DNA of 64,000 nt from contig CM055098.1 in the NCBI GenBank assembly GCA_029204225.1, positions 53,695,824-53,759,823 on the forward strand, written 5' to 3'. Each line of letters begins with the position of its first letter. Positions within the stretch are counted from its first letter, which is position 1. The notes below the pieces were generated by a model. It did not search any database, was not told the origin of the DNA, and worked only from the letters and a program-made list of their open reading frames with translations. Positions 38,608 to 51,000 of this stretch are shown piece after piece. The stretch comes from Diphasiastrum complanatum. Lineage: Eukaryota; Streptophyta; Lycopodiopsida; Lycopodiales; Lycopodiaceae. Both the position numbers and the translations under genes were made by a program.

Positions 38608-39530
38608 GCCAAGAACGTTCATTCACAGATCAGCATACAGCCCAAATGAACGTTCAATGGATTCTACAGCTACCTACTCTAGAACGAACTGAATCAGAGC
38701 CTGCATTATACTAACACTGAGCTACACTTGCATAAATTGACAAAACAAGAACCAAAAACTAATCTACAGCATTTTAGAAGTCCAAGAATCAAGAAACCAA
38801 CCAGTCTATTGATTCTTGACATCCCAAGAACATCAAGAACTGGAATGTTAGAGAATATGCAAGATTTACACCACAGATCCAGCCTATTTAGTTTACTTGA
38901 ATGTTGGTTCCTACATTATTCCACAAAAAAGAAAAGAAACTAATCCACTCTAGGAAAGCAGCAAATCTAATCCACTCTACAGTCCACAACCACACACAAA
39001 AGGAGGGAAGAGCAAGATTATAAATGCATCACTCAAGAAACAAGTATGATCAAGGAGCTCAATGGATGCACCAAACTCGTGAAGGCTCTTCTCATTTCAG
39101 CATGGAGTTGATACAATTCACAAAAAGCTCCTCTACTCAAAGAAGGAGTCTCTTAAATAAGCAAGAGAGCTTCTTAGGTGGCATCCTAGTGGAATTTCCA
39201 CATTTCACAAATTACGAGTGGAATAATGCTCTCCACTAGAGGTCACCATCAAAAGGTGGCTCACTCTACTTTCTTTAAGAGGGTTCTACTTGCATTTAAT
39301 AAATTTGCCTAGAAATACTAGTTCCTACATGGTCATTCCATCTTCCGGGATTCACCACGAGGCTTACACAGTTCTTGCTTGCCATTCCTAACTAGCATTT
39401 CTCGGCTCTCATACTCGGCTCTCAGTCTTCGTTGGTTTTGTCTTCTCAGAGACCTCCTCGGTTTAAGGTGAGAGGTGCTCTTGAGTTGGTCTGTCCAAGT
39501 ATTTTGGGGATTCGTCAGAATCAGCCAACA
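38608..39530 (-). repeat. 3' LTR of the gag-only element
   Basis: It ends (plus strand) ...CGTCAGAATCAGCCAACA and matches 44657-45292 closely, apart from a segment of about 290 bp absent there. The outer edge is approximate. Confidence 0.6.
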
Positions 39531-41470
39531 TCATCTCACCCCTAATGTGTTGCAGGACCCACTGCAACTCATATTGGATGATGTCGCTTCGCTTTGCATT
39601 GGCATCTTCGGTCGTCACTTGGAAAAGCGTAGATCCTCGTTCGCTTATATAAAACCAAGTGCTTATTGTCGCCAGTCTTTATCACAAAAATTGTTTTCAT
39701 GAATTGCCACAGTTTAACCAGAATGTCTTATTGCTGCAATTGGTTGACATTCTCAAAATTGGAGAGCTCTCAACAGCTTCACAACTTGCATGCTCAAGTG
39801 CTTTTCATGTGTCTCTTTGTTTTGTCACTTGTATCTGCCATTAACGGTTTCATCTTTGGTTTCTTGGTAGATTCTATCTTCTGGGAGGTCTGTATCCTCC
39901 ATTTGCTTTTGTGTGTTTTCGCAGTTCTTCTCTCAGTTGAAGTTTCAGTCTCAAGGAAAACCTTCAATCTACAGGTCACACAAACTTTGATTATCAGTCT
40001 CAAGGGGATGGTTTCATCAAAAATTGGTGGTAGGAACAGTTTTGGATGGACAGTTTGGTAACGGTAAGGAGACATGATGAAGACTTGGTGGTAGGGTGAA
40101 GGAACTGAGTTCTACAGTTGCAGCCTTGGACCTTTGCAATGTCGAGATTTGACCACCACTTGCTGGGTGAGGAGCTTGCTTTATTTGCAGGTTCACGGTT
40201 GTCTTCATCTTATTTTTTCTGCAGCTCTTCCTTTTGATCCGTTACTTTTGGATCTCTTTGGGCTTCATAAGAGGGGATTCAACTATCATTACTCTAGAGA
40301 TTTCTTTTGATCAAGATTGATCTGACTCATCTGTTGCTTAAGTTTTGTCCTTTCCTCCTCAGCTTCCTGGATCTTTCTCTTTATTTCTTCTAGCTGTTTT
40401 GCTTGCTTTTGTAGGTCTTTTTCGGCTGAACAACCAATATAGGTGGTAGTTGGTCTCTGCAAGACACTTGCAATGATCTATCAGCTGCTTCGGTAAGACT
40501 ATCAAAAACTGGAAATTTATCAGAAGAATAGTAAACTGATGATAAACAAACAGATGGAAGGAAGGGTGGTAGTGACAACGGTAGATGGTGTGGGCGATAG
40601 GCATGAGAATGGATGCAGATGTATGACGAGAGGTTGGTTGAAGAAGGAGACTGATTTCCCCATGCTTGTGTTTCTCTTTTCTGAAGGATCTTCGTCATGA
40701 CTAGAATACTTCTTCTAATTCATTCTCTTCGGATTATCCATTTGTCTTCTTAGCCTTGTTGTTGTCGACTTTGGGTTTGTGACCTTGGCTGTCGATCTTG
40801 CTAGTGTTGTTGTTGGCAGCGTAACTGCTCCAGTGGATCCAAGCAGATCCACTCTCTCTCCCTCCCAAAATCTGTTGGTGGGGATGTTGTTGCTGGTAAC
40901 TGTTCATGCTCAAGATTGGAGCGGCGTGTGAAACACGTAGTTGAAACTCGTTGAACATGCGACTGGACTAAAGATTGAACAAATTTTAACTAGATTTGTT
41001 TCGATCTTGCTGTAGTTGACTCAAAAAATAATATGGCAATGAGATACAGGAATCAACTCTAATTTGATATGTACTTCTCATATTTCTCAAAAATTTTAAA
41101 TTGCTGTACAATGGAATCTGAAGATAGATAGATGAATGAAAATGTGTTCTAGAGATGCTCTACAGAAGACTCTCGTGCAATAGCTATTCCTCATGCAAAA
41201 ATCAATCACACAAAGTAGGTGAAGAGAAACAAGGAAATAAACAAACATGACAAAGAGTGAGAACTGTATAGCACTTGTCGAACAAAATTTGCATTCATCA
41301 ACATTGATAATTTACCTTGACAGTTGCAATATGCCATTGTTTTGTAGAGTGATGAAACTTACTCTGACATGCCCTTGTCAAAACAAGGCAGGGTAGGTGA
41401 CACGAACATCTACTATCATTGATAGCAGATGTTGTAAGATATAGCTTGAGATGCAGGTGTGGTTGAGGTA
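39531..41470. other. Internal region of gag-only element without coding
   Basis: No RT, RNase H or integrase motif in any frame. Short frames only. This lies where pol would be in a complete element. Confidence 0.45.
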
Positions 41471-41879
41471 CTATGTCCTGAGAACCTCGTTGAACAAGAG
41501 ATTCAGAACCGAATCTCTATATGAATTTCCAAATCGTAGATTTATTATGGATTGGCACATTGGAAATCTGATCAGCATGTGTAAAGACAAATAAATTTGA
41601 GGTTGTAGAAGGGGAGAAAGACTGTCAATTCCCTGTGGAGGTTGCTCTTGGTTGGACATTGGAGCAGATGACGGAATATCGGTTTCACTTTCTTTTGACA
41701 AGGACTCATTTCATATTAGTGTCTGTTTGCAGGATGGAGCTGGTGTAGTAGTTGGTAATGCAAAAATTTGCAAGTGAGCAGCAGGTTGAGCTTTTGGGTG
41801 CTATGGTGCTCGTGTTGTGTTGTCGTGAGGATCCTATTGTGATTCATAACTGACGTGACGAGCATGTAGGACCTTAGTT

Positions 41880-43186
41880 GGTTGTTTTGGACAGTCTTTG
41901 AAACTATGTTTTCTGATACAATCTGGACACTCAGCATGGTACTGGGTCTTAACTGGACAATCAACCATGAAGTGGTCGGTTTCACCACAGATGAAACATC
42001 TAGTGTGCAGTGGCCCGTGTATAATGGCGTAGCCATCTTGTATGGCTAGTGGGTCTGGACTTTCCGGGTGGGTAGTTATGATAAGTCAAGGAATGTCTAG
42101 ACTGTGATGGTTGTTCTTCATATTGTTGAACTGTATGTGCTTGGATAGGCCGATAACAAGGACAAGCATCAACATGATGCGTAGCCTGGCAGTGTGGGCA
42201 CCATATTGTTTTTCGTCTATAAGGTACATGTGTAGGGTTTGACTGACCAGACATACTGCTTTGGATAGACTTGAAGGTAGCTTGAAACTCATTGGTGAGT
42301 TTCTCCATCTGTAGTTGGTGTTGCTTATTAAACAACTCCAACTGGGATTTCCAAAGCTGATCTCGGGTATCCTTGATCGGCTTCAACTCATGGAGAGGAG
42401 CACGTGGTGCTTGTCTTTCCCTAGATTCGTCAACATCTAATCATTCGTCTTCTTCCTTGATGGCATCGGACGTAGCTAACTTTAGGCTTGTATATTCGTC
42501 ATTTGATTTAAGCTCGCGTCTAATCCATCTTGGAAGTCCGACTAAAAAGCAGATGATGAGCATCTGTCGGAGGACTGTTCTTGTACTTGACTTTTGAGGC
42601 GTTTGAAATGCTTGATATAGTCTCATACACATTCATCTTTTGTCATTTTGATGTTACTCAATTTGACAAAAGGAATCTCTATCAAACGAAAGGGCTTAAA
42701 ATGCTTGACAAAGGACTCTTTCAAAATTGACCAGTCTATCTTTTCGTCACGATCAAGGTTAAAAAACCAATCACGTGCTTTAGCGATCATGGTCATTGAA
42801 AACAGTTGGACCATAGCATCGGGAGATGTTTCGCCATACACATCACCTGCATTCTCAAAGATTTGCAAAAATCTTTGAGGGTCCGAAGTACCGTCAAACT
42901 TTGGTAGATCGAGCTTGGGTGTACGTCTCTCAAGATGAGCTTTGTGGGTAGCAAAAACTCTATTAGGGTTGGTTCTGACCTGTGAGGGCTCAACACCAAG
43001 AAAATGGGCTCGTGCTAGTGAAGACTCGACTCTCTCAGGTTTTTGTCCCTTGAATGGGTTTGTGGATGGCTCTTGGATTTCGGCCCGCATTCGGTAGAAC
43101 CTATGGCGTCTGATTTGTTCAGCTACAAGGGACCTGACCTCGTATGGATAATCGTCTGCAATTTCAGGGTCTTTTTGTTGGTCCAT
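41880..43186 (-). pseudogene. Ty3/gypsy gag
   Basis: It starts MDQQKDPEIADDYP at 43186 on the minus strand. The open part to 42623 contains the retrotransposon gag core: LDLPKFDGTSDPQRFLQIFE, MTMIAKARDWFFNL and SILKESFVKHF. Further frames add three zinc knuckles: WCPHCQATHHVDACP (about 42210), CFICGETDHFMVDC (about 42000) and CPDCIRKHSFKDC (about 41930), all C-X2-C-X4-H-X4-C types. It would form the particle and bind RNA. Frameshifts at about 42630, 42430 and 42010 break it, but the number of recognisable motifs shows only moderate decay. Confidence 0.78.
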
Positions 43187-43289
43187 TGAGTACTAGTGTG
43201 TCTTGTTATTGTTTTAGATTTTCCGAGTTTTTTGGTGTTTTTGGAAAAAAAAAAATTTTTTGGTTTTTGCGTTCCCTACGGTTTGCAGT

Positions 43290-43850
43290 TTGTGGTGCGG
43301 TGCGGGTAATTGCGATCTAATGCGGTTGATGGATGGTGGCAGTTAGTTGCGTTTGGTTACGTTCAGCTGCTATTGATTGCGGTTGCGGTGGCTATGGTAG
43401 ATTGCAGTCTAATGCGATTGAGGACGGAGGGATGCGGACTGGTGCAGTCAGTGGCGGTGTCAACGGTCGATTACGGTTGTAGCGGGCGAGTGCAGTTGCA
43501 GCGGTGGTTGTGGTTGTGGCGGGCGATTGCAGTTGTGACAGTCGATTGCGATGTCAACAGTCGATGGCGGTTGCTATGATGGATGTGGGGAATGCGATGG
43601 TTGCAAAGTAATGCGGTGGTAGGGCAAGGTGATCGTTCCTGGGAGGATACAGTTGAATGCGGTGTCCATGTGTTGCGGTAAAGGTGGCCGATGGTAGTCG
43701 TAGTGCGGATGAATGTGGTCTATATGTGGCTGCGACAGGCGAATGTGGTTGGGTGGAGAGTTGTTGTAATAGTATGCAATGGAGGTGGAGGGTTGGGTTT
43801 CTGTGATGCAATGCAGCTAGTTGCGGTGTAATGTGTGTAAGGCAGAGTGC
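43290..43850. repeat. Degenerate GCGGTTG-rich tandem region
   Basis: Words like GATTGCGGTTG, GCGGTGG and TGCAGTCAATG recur in short irregular order between the gag start and the 5' LTR. It looks like a decayed minisatellite in the 5' leader of the gag-only element. Confidence 0.55.
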
Positions 43851-44059
43851 ATCAGATGCAAATGGGGATAGACAGAGTCAGATGTAAACGAAGGTAGAGG
43901 GAGACAGATGTAAAGAAAATGGAGAAGCGATGTTGTGTGTGGTATCTGATGGCTAGTGTGCTCATTGTTTGGCATGGATGTGGTCCGGCTAAGATGGTGA
44001 TAGGTTGCAGCGGAAGGGTTTGTGGGCCGTCGTAAGGTGGTGAGAGGGTGGTTAGTTGT

Positions 44060-44656
44060 GGTGGACCTGATTGCTTCGGTTGAGATCTGATCAAATTCCT
44101 TCGGTCGAGATCTGATAGGGACTCGTCGGTCAAGATCTGTTCGAAAACCGTCAGTCGAGATCTAACACAGGAGGCGTCAGTTGAGAGCTGACTGATGGCG
44201 TCGATCGATATCTAACTGATGGCGTTGGTCGAAATCTAATTGATGGTGTCGGTCGAGATTTGACTGATAGCATTGGTCGAGATCTGACACAGGAGGTGTC
44301 GGTCAAGATCTGATTGATGGCATCAGTCGAGATCTAACTGATGGCATTGGTCGAGATGAAATCTGACTGATGGCTTCGGTTGAGATCTAACGCAGGGCCG
44401 TCGGTTGAGATCTGATTGATGTCGTCAGTTGAGATTTTACTGAGGGCCGTTAGTCAAGATTTCACAGGGCACCGTCGGTTGAGATTTGATTGAGGGCCAT
44501 CGGTTGAGATTTCACAAGGCACCGTCGGTTGAGATTTGATTGAGGGCCGTCGGTCGAGATTTCACAGGGCACCGTCCATTGAGATTTGATTGAGAACCGT
44601 CGGTCAAGATTTGAGAGAGGGCACCATCGGTCGAGATTTGAGAGAGGGCACCATCG
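44060..44656. repeat. Minisatellite of about 30 bp in the 5' leader
   Basis: Units of the type GTCGGTCGAGATCTGACTGA are repeated about 18 times with substitutions and small length changes, ending at the 5' LTR edge. The last units (from 44460) vary as GGGCACCGTCGGTTGAGATT. The minus-strand translation gives a repetitive peptide with no meaning of its own. Confidence 0.8.
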
Positions 44657-45292
44657 GCCAAGAACATTCATTCATAGATCAACATAAGACAAGAAAAGAA
44701 ATTAATCCACTCTAGGAAAGCACCAAATTTAATCCACTCTACAGTCCACAACCACACACAAAAGGAGGGAAGGGCAAGATCATAAATGCATCACTCAAGA
44801 AACAAGCATGATCAAGGAGCTCAATGGATGCACCAAACTCATGAAGGCTCTTCTCATTTCAGCATGGAGTTGATACAATTCACAAAAAGCTCTTCTACTC
44901 AAAGAGGGAGTCTCTTAAATAAGCAAGAGAGCTTCTTAGGTGGCATCCTAGTGGAATTTCCACATTTCACAAATTACAAGTGGAATAATGCTCTCCACTA
45001 GAGGTCACCATCAAAAGGTGGCTCACTCTACTTTCTTTAAGAGGGGTCTACTTGTATTTAATACATTTGCCTAGAAATACTAGTTCCTACATGGTCATTC
45101 CATCTTCTGGGGTTCACCACGAGGCTTACACAGTTCTTGCTTGCCATTCCTAACTAGCATTTCTTGGCTCTCATACTCGGCTCTCAGTCTTCGTTGGTCT
45201 CGTCTTCTCAGAGACCTCCTTGGTCTAAGGTGAGAGGTGCTCTTGAGTTGCTCTGTCCAAGTATGTTGGGGATTCGTCAGAATCAGCCAACA
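44657..45292 (-). repeat. 5' LTR of the gag-only element
   Basis: Direct copy of about 38608-39530 with an internal loss. Ends (plus strand) GAATCAGCCAACA. The following AAGCATAAAG is flanking sequence. Confidence 0.6.
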
Positions 45293-45761
45293 AGCATAAA
45301 GAAGAATTTCTCGAATTCTAGTTTGTAAGGATAGAAATAGTGTTATGTCCATGGCCAGTACATAGGATACAATATACTCCTAGTCTTGGATACACGGTAT
45401 TCCAGTGAAACAAGCCGTTAGTTATGCCACGTCATACTGGACGTGACCCGAAAGTAACTAGTATTCTTGTGAGGCCCAGAACACACTAAATGGAGTTTAG
45501 ACAAGGTATGAGATAGTGTATGCATGTGTAGAGTTATCAATAGCAATTCTATGAATAGTTGGTCCATGCATAGGACTCTATTATAGGTGAATCTATGTAT
45601 AGGGAACATAGGACTATGCATGGCTATGTGCCCAGGATACTTTTGGCTCTATATAAGAGGTCCAAACTCGTCCTACTCCTCATCATGGTTCTTGATTCAT
45701 TGCCAAGCTCTCACTCTACTTTCATGCTTCTTGTTCCTTGGCTTGGGGGTGAGGCTTCTAG

Positions 45762-45865
45762 AGATTGATTGGATGCTTCTACTTGGGTTGGGTGGTTTCT
45801 CCATAGTGTGTTATCCGTTTGTGTTTAGGATTTGTAAGCAGGATTTAAGGAGCTTCCCTTATATC
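45762..45865 (+). mobile_element. LTR end copy (same family as 35310-35410)
   Basis: GATTGATTGGATGCTTCTAC through AGGAGCTTCCCTTATA nearly repeats 35310-35409. The primer-binding site that follows at 35411 is missing; instead ATCAAGAGTGAG follows. Confidence 0.55.
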
Positions 45866-46489
45866 AAGAGTGAGATTCTTTGGGGATTCCAAAAGGGGTA
45901 ACTGGATTTTAATTTTATGTGTTTGAATCAAATGTACATGTCAAGTTTGAGTGATCTAGTGTAGATCCTATGTTTTGTGAAAATTGGTGGTATAGTATGT
46001 TGTCAAATCAAATCAAATTCATTTTAAATCTCAAGAGTGAGATTATTTGGGTCAAGAGTGAGTCCAAAAAAAGTGATTAAGTTTGATTTTCATGTGTTTG
46101 AAACAAAACCCATCTTTTGTTCAAGAATCTCAAGTGTTGAGAGAACTAGTCAAGTGAAAAGGAAAATCTAGGTATCAAATCTTTTTATATCCATTTCAAC
46201 TCTCAAAAGAAAGAGTCATTGGAATTTTTTGAGTCCAATAGGAGTGTTTGGATCTGATTTCTTTTGTGATTTGATTCAAAAATGTTGTGCTATTGTCTTA
46301 GTGATAAAAGCAAAGTTTCCAAGTGACTAATCATTAGTGTGAAGATTGATTCTTAGATTTGTGAGCTAGATCTTTTGTAGATCCTTCTAAATTAATGAAT
46401 ATGTTCAAATCTAGTCTCTTGAGAGTCACAAATTATATTTGTAGAATCATATCACAAGGTTTTTGTCTTATCATGGCATCAATAGGTGG

Positions 46490-48052
46490 CATCCTATTGA
46501 AGGAAAGTAAGGATCCTAAGTGCAACCTTTGTGGCAAGGGAGGATATTTTTCCTCAAGATGCTACAAAAAGAAGACCAATCCATCCAAGGACAACCAAAT
46601 CAAGGGGGCCGAGGTGAAGGATGGAGCTTGCTTCAAGTTCGAAATGCAAATACAAGAAGGACAAATCCAAGGAAAGGTGTTTCCTTTGTGGAAAATTGAA
46701 TGAGGCTTGGAGTCTCACAAGGACTTGCAAGATTTGCCTTCAAAAGTCCATCACAACACAAGTCGGACCTTTTAAATTTTTTTATTTGGAAGTGCATTGT
46801 TTGGTTCAAGATGCAAAGGTAGATGTCACTTACATGAAAGTAACTTGGATTTATTTCATGTCCTTGGAAAGTAGTTTGCTTGGAACTTTGGATAAGTTCA
46901 AAGTTATTGTTATTATCCAAGAGAAATTGATCAAGAATAAGGAGGAGCAATCACAAAATGAAAATAGTTTCATTTATGCTCTCATGTCAACTTATGAAGA
47001 TCTATTTTTCTTTGAAGAGATTTTTGTATCTCAAAGGTGGATTAAGGCAATACTAGTTGAGTGTGATGCCTTGAAAGATAGCAAAACATGTTTTCCTTGT
47101 AAACTTACATTAGATATGAAATCAAGAAAATGAAAATGTCTTCATAACGTAAATTCTTTTGGTTTCAATAAGATCATGAATGATGTGTTCATTCATAAAG
47201 ATGAAAATTGTAAGTTTTCAATCTTAAAGACAAGTTGTAAACTTCTTATGAGAATAAGCGAAGCATCTAAAGCGGACACTTATATTCATAAGCAAATAGT
47301 TAGCCTTATTGAGATGGAAATACCTTTTGATTTCAATATTAGAAAAATCATGCCAAGTTGTGGTTATTTTTGGACTTATGTTTCTAGCATAAGTAATCTT
47401 GATAATCATAGGAAGTGCTATTATATGGTCATGGTTGTTTTGATCATTATGAGACATGGAGGTCTCGGATTTCCATCAAGAAGGAGCACCATGAAGAGGA
47501 TCTTAAGGAGTCATCTCAAGGTTCAAGTATGCCAATGATTGAGGATGAGAGTCCTTCTCAAGGTTCAAGTGTGCCAAGGATTGAGGAGGAGAGACCTTCT
47601 CAAGTTGTGATTCCAAGAAGAATCTCAAGAAACATGGTTGAGCCCAAGTGGCTCACATTTCAAGGGAAAGAGGAGCATATCTCAGGTGGTATACATCTCA
47701 TACTTACTTCTCTCAAAATTGGAGTAAAGCCATACTAGTTGAGTATGAAGTCTCTCTTGAGAACATAGATGATGTTCTTAAAAGTTTGAAATTGATTTTA
47801 AATCAATTAGAAAGAAAATGGTTATTTCATCAAATGTATGCTCTTGATTCATGCAAGAGCAAAAGTGATTTGTTCACTCATAGTTTAAAAATTTGTCTTT
47901 TTTCAAGTATTGAGGCGAATTGTAAACTCTTTATGAGAGTAAGTGAATCATCTTCTAAAGACACTTATCTCCATAATGAAGTATTTAGCCTCATAAGATC
48001 TGAGATTAGCATGGTGAACAAGCATGAAGATATGATGAAAACACTTTTTTAG
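46490..48052 (+). pseudogene. Retrotransposon polyprotein of uncertain type, duplicated domain
   Basis: Several frames. At about 46516-46560 there is CNLCGKGGYFSSRC, a zinc-knuckle-like motif with Tyr for His; a second degenerate one (CFLCGK) is near 46680. At 47500-47650 two acidic repeats (SQGSSMPMIEDE and SQGSSVPRIEEE) lead to VIPRRISRNMVEPKWL, which resembles the linker before reverse transcriptase in copia polyproteins. An unrecognised segment appears twice: CKLLMRISEASKADTYIHK (about 47233) and CKLFMRVSESSSKDTYLHN (about 47923), each preceded by KAILVE. No catalytic core is visible. It is dead by several frameshifts. Confidence 0.45.
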
Positions 48053-48059
48053 TATAGCA

Positions 48060-51000
48060 TGCATAGTCTTGCCAATTTGGATGAGTCTCTAGATCGTGGT
48101 AACATGATGTTGGCTATTTGTGATCCTAGTAAGTCAATAATAAATCTTTATTTCCTCATGGAGGAGCATGCACATGAAGAAGGAACAAGCCTCAAGGTCA
48201 AGCATCTACATGAAATTTGAAAGGAATCAATTTTGGAGGTGCTAGGATGGTGCAAAGCTCTCAAGTTCATCAAAGATGTCAACATCAAAGAAGCATTATC
48301 ATGGATATGCTGATCTCGGATCAACATAAAGCTCATTGGCTGATCTTCACACCTTTTGATCCAGTAAAGACCAATTCAGCCCATGGAGTCAATTTCAAGA
48401 ACATCATGTTTTTTATCAAGCTAGATTTACCAAGGTAGAATTTTTGAGGAGTGTGAAAAATGCAAAAATTATGCTTGGTCAAGGCCAAATCTATGTATAT
48501 AGGATGATTACACATGTGTGGAGCCTGTTCCCACGTGTGAAATAAATTTACTTTTCATGTAGTACAATCATATAGCTTGTACATATAGTTTAAATCAAGT
48601 TCTATTGGCTAAAAAGGCCAAAAACATGTTTTTTAGTCATATGCCACATGTGGAATAAGCCGAGGAAGTCAAATTTGCACTTCTAGAAGAGTTTTTCCTA
48701 GTTCTCTACATTGAAGAAAAATGGACCAAAAGTGCTCAAAATAGAAGGTTTTGTCCAAGTGTCAATATTGCATGATGAATCATCACATGACAAAGCACCC
48801 TCACACATGTCTGCAGGATCGAGTAGGCTTGAGCCTTGCTTCATGATCTATTAAGAGCAACTTTATACTTACATATACAAAGAGATTGAGTTCTACTTAT
48901 AGCAAGACTAGAAGGCAATTGAATAATCTCTTTGAACTCAATTTTTCCTAAAACTTTTGGATTTGGATTTTGTTTTCTTATGCACTTATGTAAAAAATTT
49001 ACTTAGTAATTCCTTCCAAAGAAAAAAAAATGTTCTGTGATGTTTGTAAACATTTGTATGATAGTTCATACATTTATGATTTTTATTTATTTTTTGCTTT
49101 TCATTTCACAATTTGCCTAATCAATGCCAGACAACTTGCAAATTCCAAGTTAGCAAGTGATTCAATGATGAAATCAATCAAAATAATTGATGTATATTTA
49201 CATGTGATGATTGTGGGAAGTTGTTTGATAAGTTTTTGAGACCATAAAGGATGCTCTTGGTTGCATTCTTGCAATCTTTTTCTTTTTATGCAATCCATGA
49301 AAGATCTAAAAGCAAATGATGAATTGTCAAAGTGACATGTGCTCATTATGTTGGCACAATGGTATGAATATTGAGTTTTTTTCAAAGGTCCATAAACAAG
49401 TTGTAAAAGGTTAATAATGGGTATTATAGCTCATGAAAGTCCAAGGCTGTAGCCAAAAAAGATTAAAAGACACAAATAAAATCATTCTTATCCTCCTCTA
49501 CACTTAGAAACGAATCTCGAGTGACCTTCCCACTAGGTTCAATGTCACAATTATGGCAATGTTACTCCATAATTATATGGTCATTTTACACATGGACAAG
49601 TCATAAAATTTTTGCCCTTTCTAGGTATATTCATAGATGACATCATATACAATGTTGGGTGGTTATATAGGTGCACAACTTGTTTCAAAACCAACATGGA
49701 CAATATGAGTCTTTGTGATACTAGAACAACTACTTGGTATTGGCCTTGGGAGTACTTGGGTCATATAGTTTTGGCCCAAGCAATACTAGGCCAAAAACTC
49801 GAGTTGGAGAGGGTCATGGCTCATGCACAAGTTATGCACCTTGCGCATACCTAAACTTGTGATTAAGGCAAAGGTCCGTGATTATTGAGAGAAAATTTTC
49901 TACATTCCTCTTAAAATGAAAGAAACAAATTTGCAACACAATTCTCCTTGTATGACATCTATGCTCATAGGCTTGTGAATTGGAGGCTCAATTCTTAAGT
50001 CCCTTGTTTTTTTCCCCATCGCTATAGGGTTGTGATCATTCATACCCAAGTTCATTATTGGACGATATCATCCTTGCAATGCCAAATCTAGTTCCTAAAA
50101 GTGTAAAACTCATATGCTTGTAATGTTATTTGCTGCATATCAAAAACGTAATACTATTTACTACCATGGATTTTTTTGGTTTTGAAAAATAAGAAATCTT
50201 CCAACGATGGTATTAAAACCAATCATATCCTACCTACCTAGAGTCTAGTTAGATTAACACAAACTAGACTCAAGTAAGTAGTTAGATTAAGCACAAACTA
50301 GACCCATGTAAGTAGGTATGTAGTTAGGTGGATAAGTAATGTCCAAATATATCACTAAGGATGATGGGTTTAAAATTCACATAATTTGCGACTTTTTTAG
50401 TGTGCTCAAATTATGAAGATTTTGAGTATGTGTGTTTAAAGATTCCCCCTCTACAATGCCCAATTTTGAGAAATAAATATGATGTTGCCCAACCATTTAG
50501 TACAAAAGTAGCTATTGGGCAAAATTGTGAGCACCCCTATATAGGAAGGGAGTAGAAAAAAAATGAAACACCCCATTCATTATCGGATTATCCATACAAC
50601 TTAGAAGCATCTCATAGATAAATGAGGTGGTAAAATTTGACTCGTGATTCGATGAAGTTATAATATCTGTGTAATGAGTCAATCAGCTCTTGAGAGTTGG
50701 GCCTTGGCATCCATATCTGACAAATAATTGTGGTTAAACCCAACAAATTGAGTACAATCTACCTTTGAAGAAGGACGACTTGTATTTAGCAACGAAAGTT
50801 GTTTGAGGAATCTCTTTGGATAATAACTTATAAGTACATGATTTGACAAGGGGGATGCATTCAATGAATCAAAAGGTTAAAGTCCATGTGCCATGAGAGG
50901 TCAGGAGTCAGGACTCTGTATCCACACAAAGCGGTCCATTTTAAAGGTACTCGTCGGAATAATGGATGTAGAATTTCCAGTTTGAGGAAAATCTATAAAT

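Larger units (their letters stand above)
38608..45292 (-). mobile_element. Gag-only LTR retrotransposon with direct terminal repeats
   Basis: Two direct repeats (about 38608-39530 and 44657-45292) flank an internal region that encodes only gag on the minus strand. On the minus strand the LTR begins TGTTGGCTGATTC, a usual TG start. The right (5') LTR is about 290 bp shorter because of an internal loss after GATCAACATA. No RT, RNase H or integrase is seen in the 5.1 kb between them, so the element depended on others for movement. Confidence 0.65.

Noticed and set aside
43310-43811. ORFs in the GCGGTTG-rich region
   Set aside because: Low-complexity tandem sequence, open by chance on both strands.
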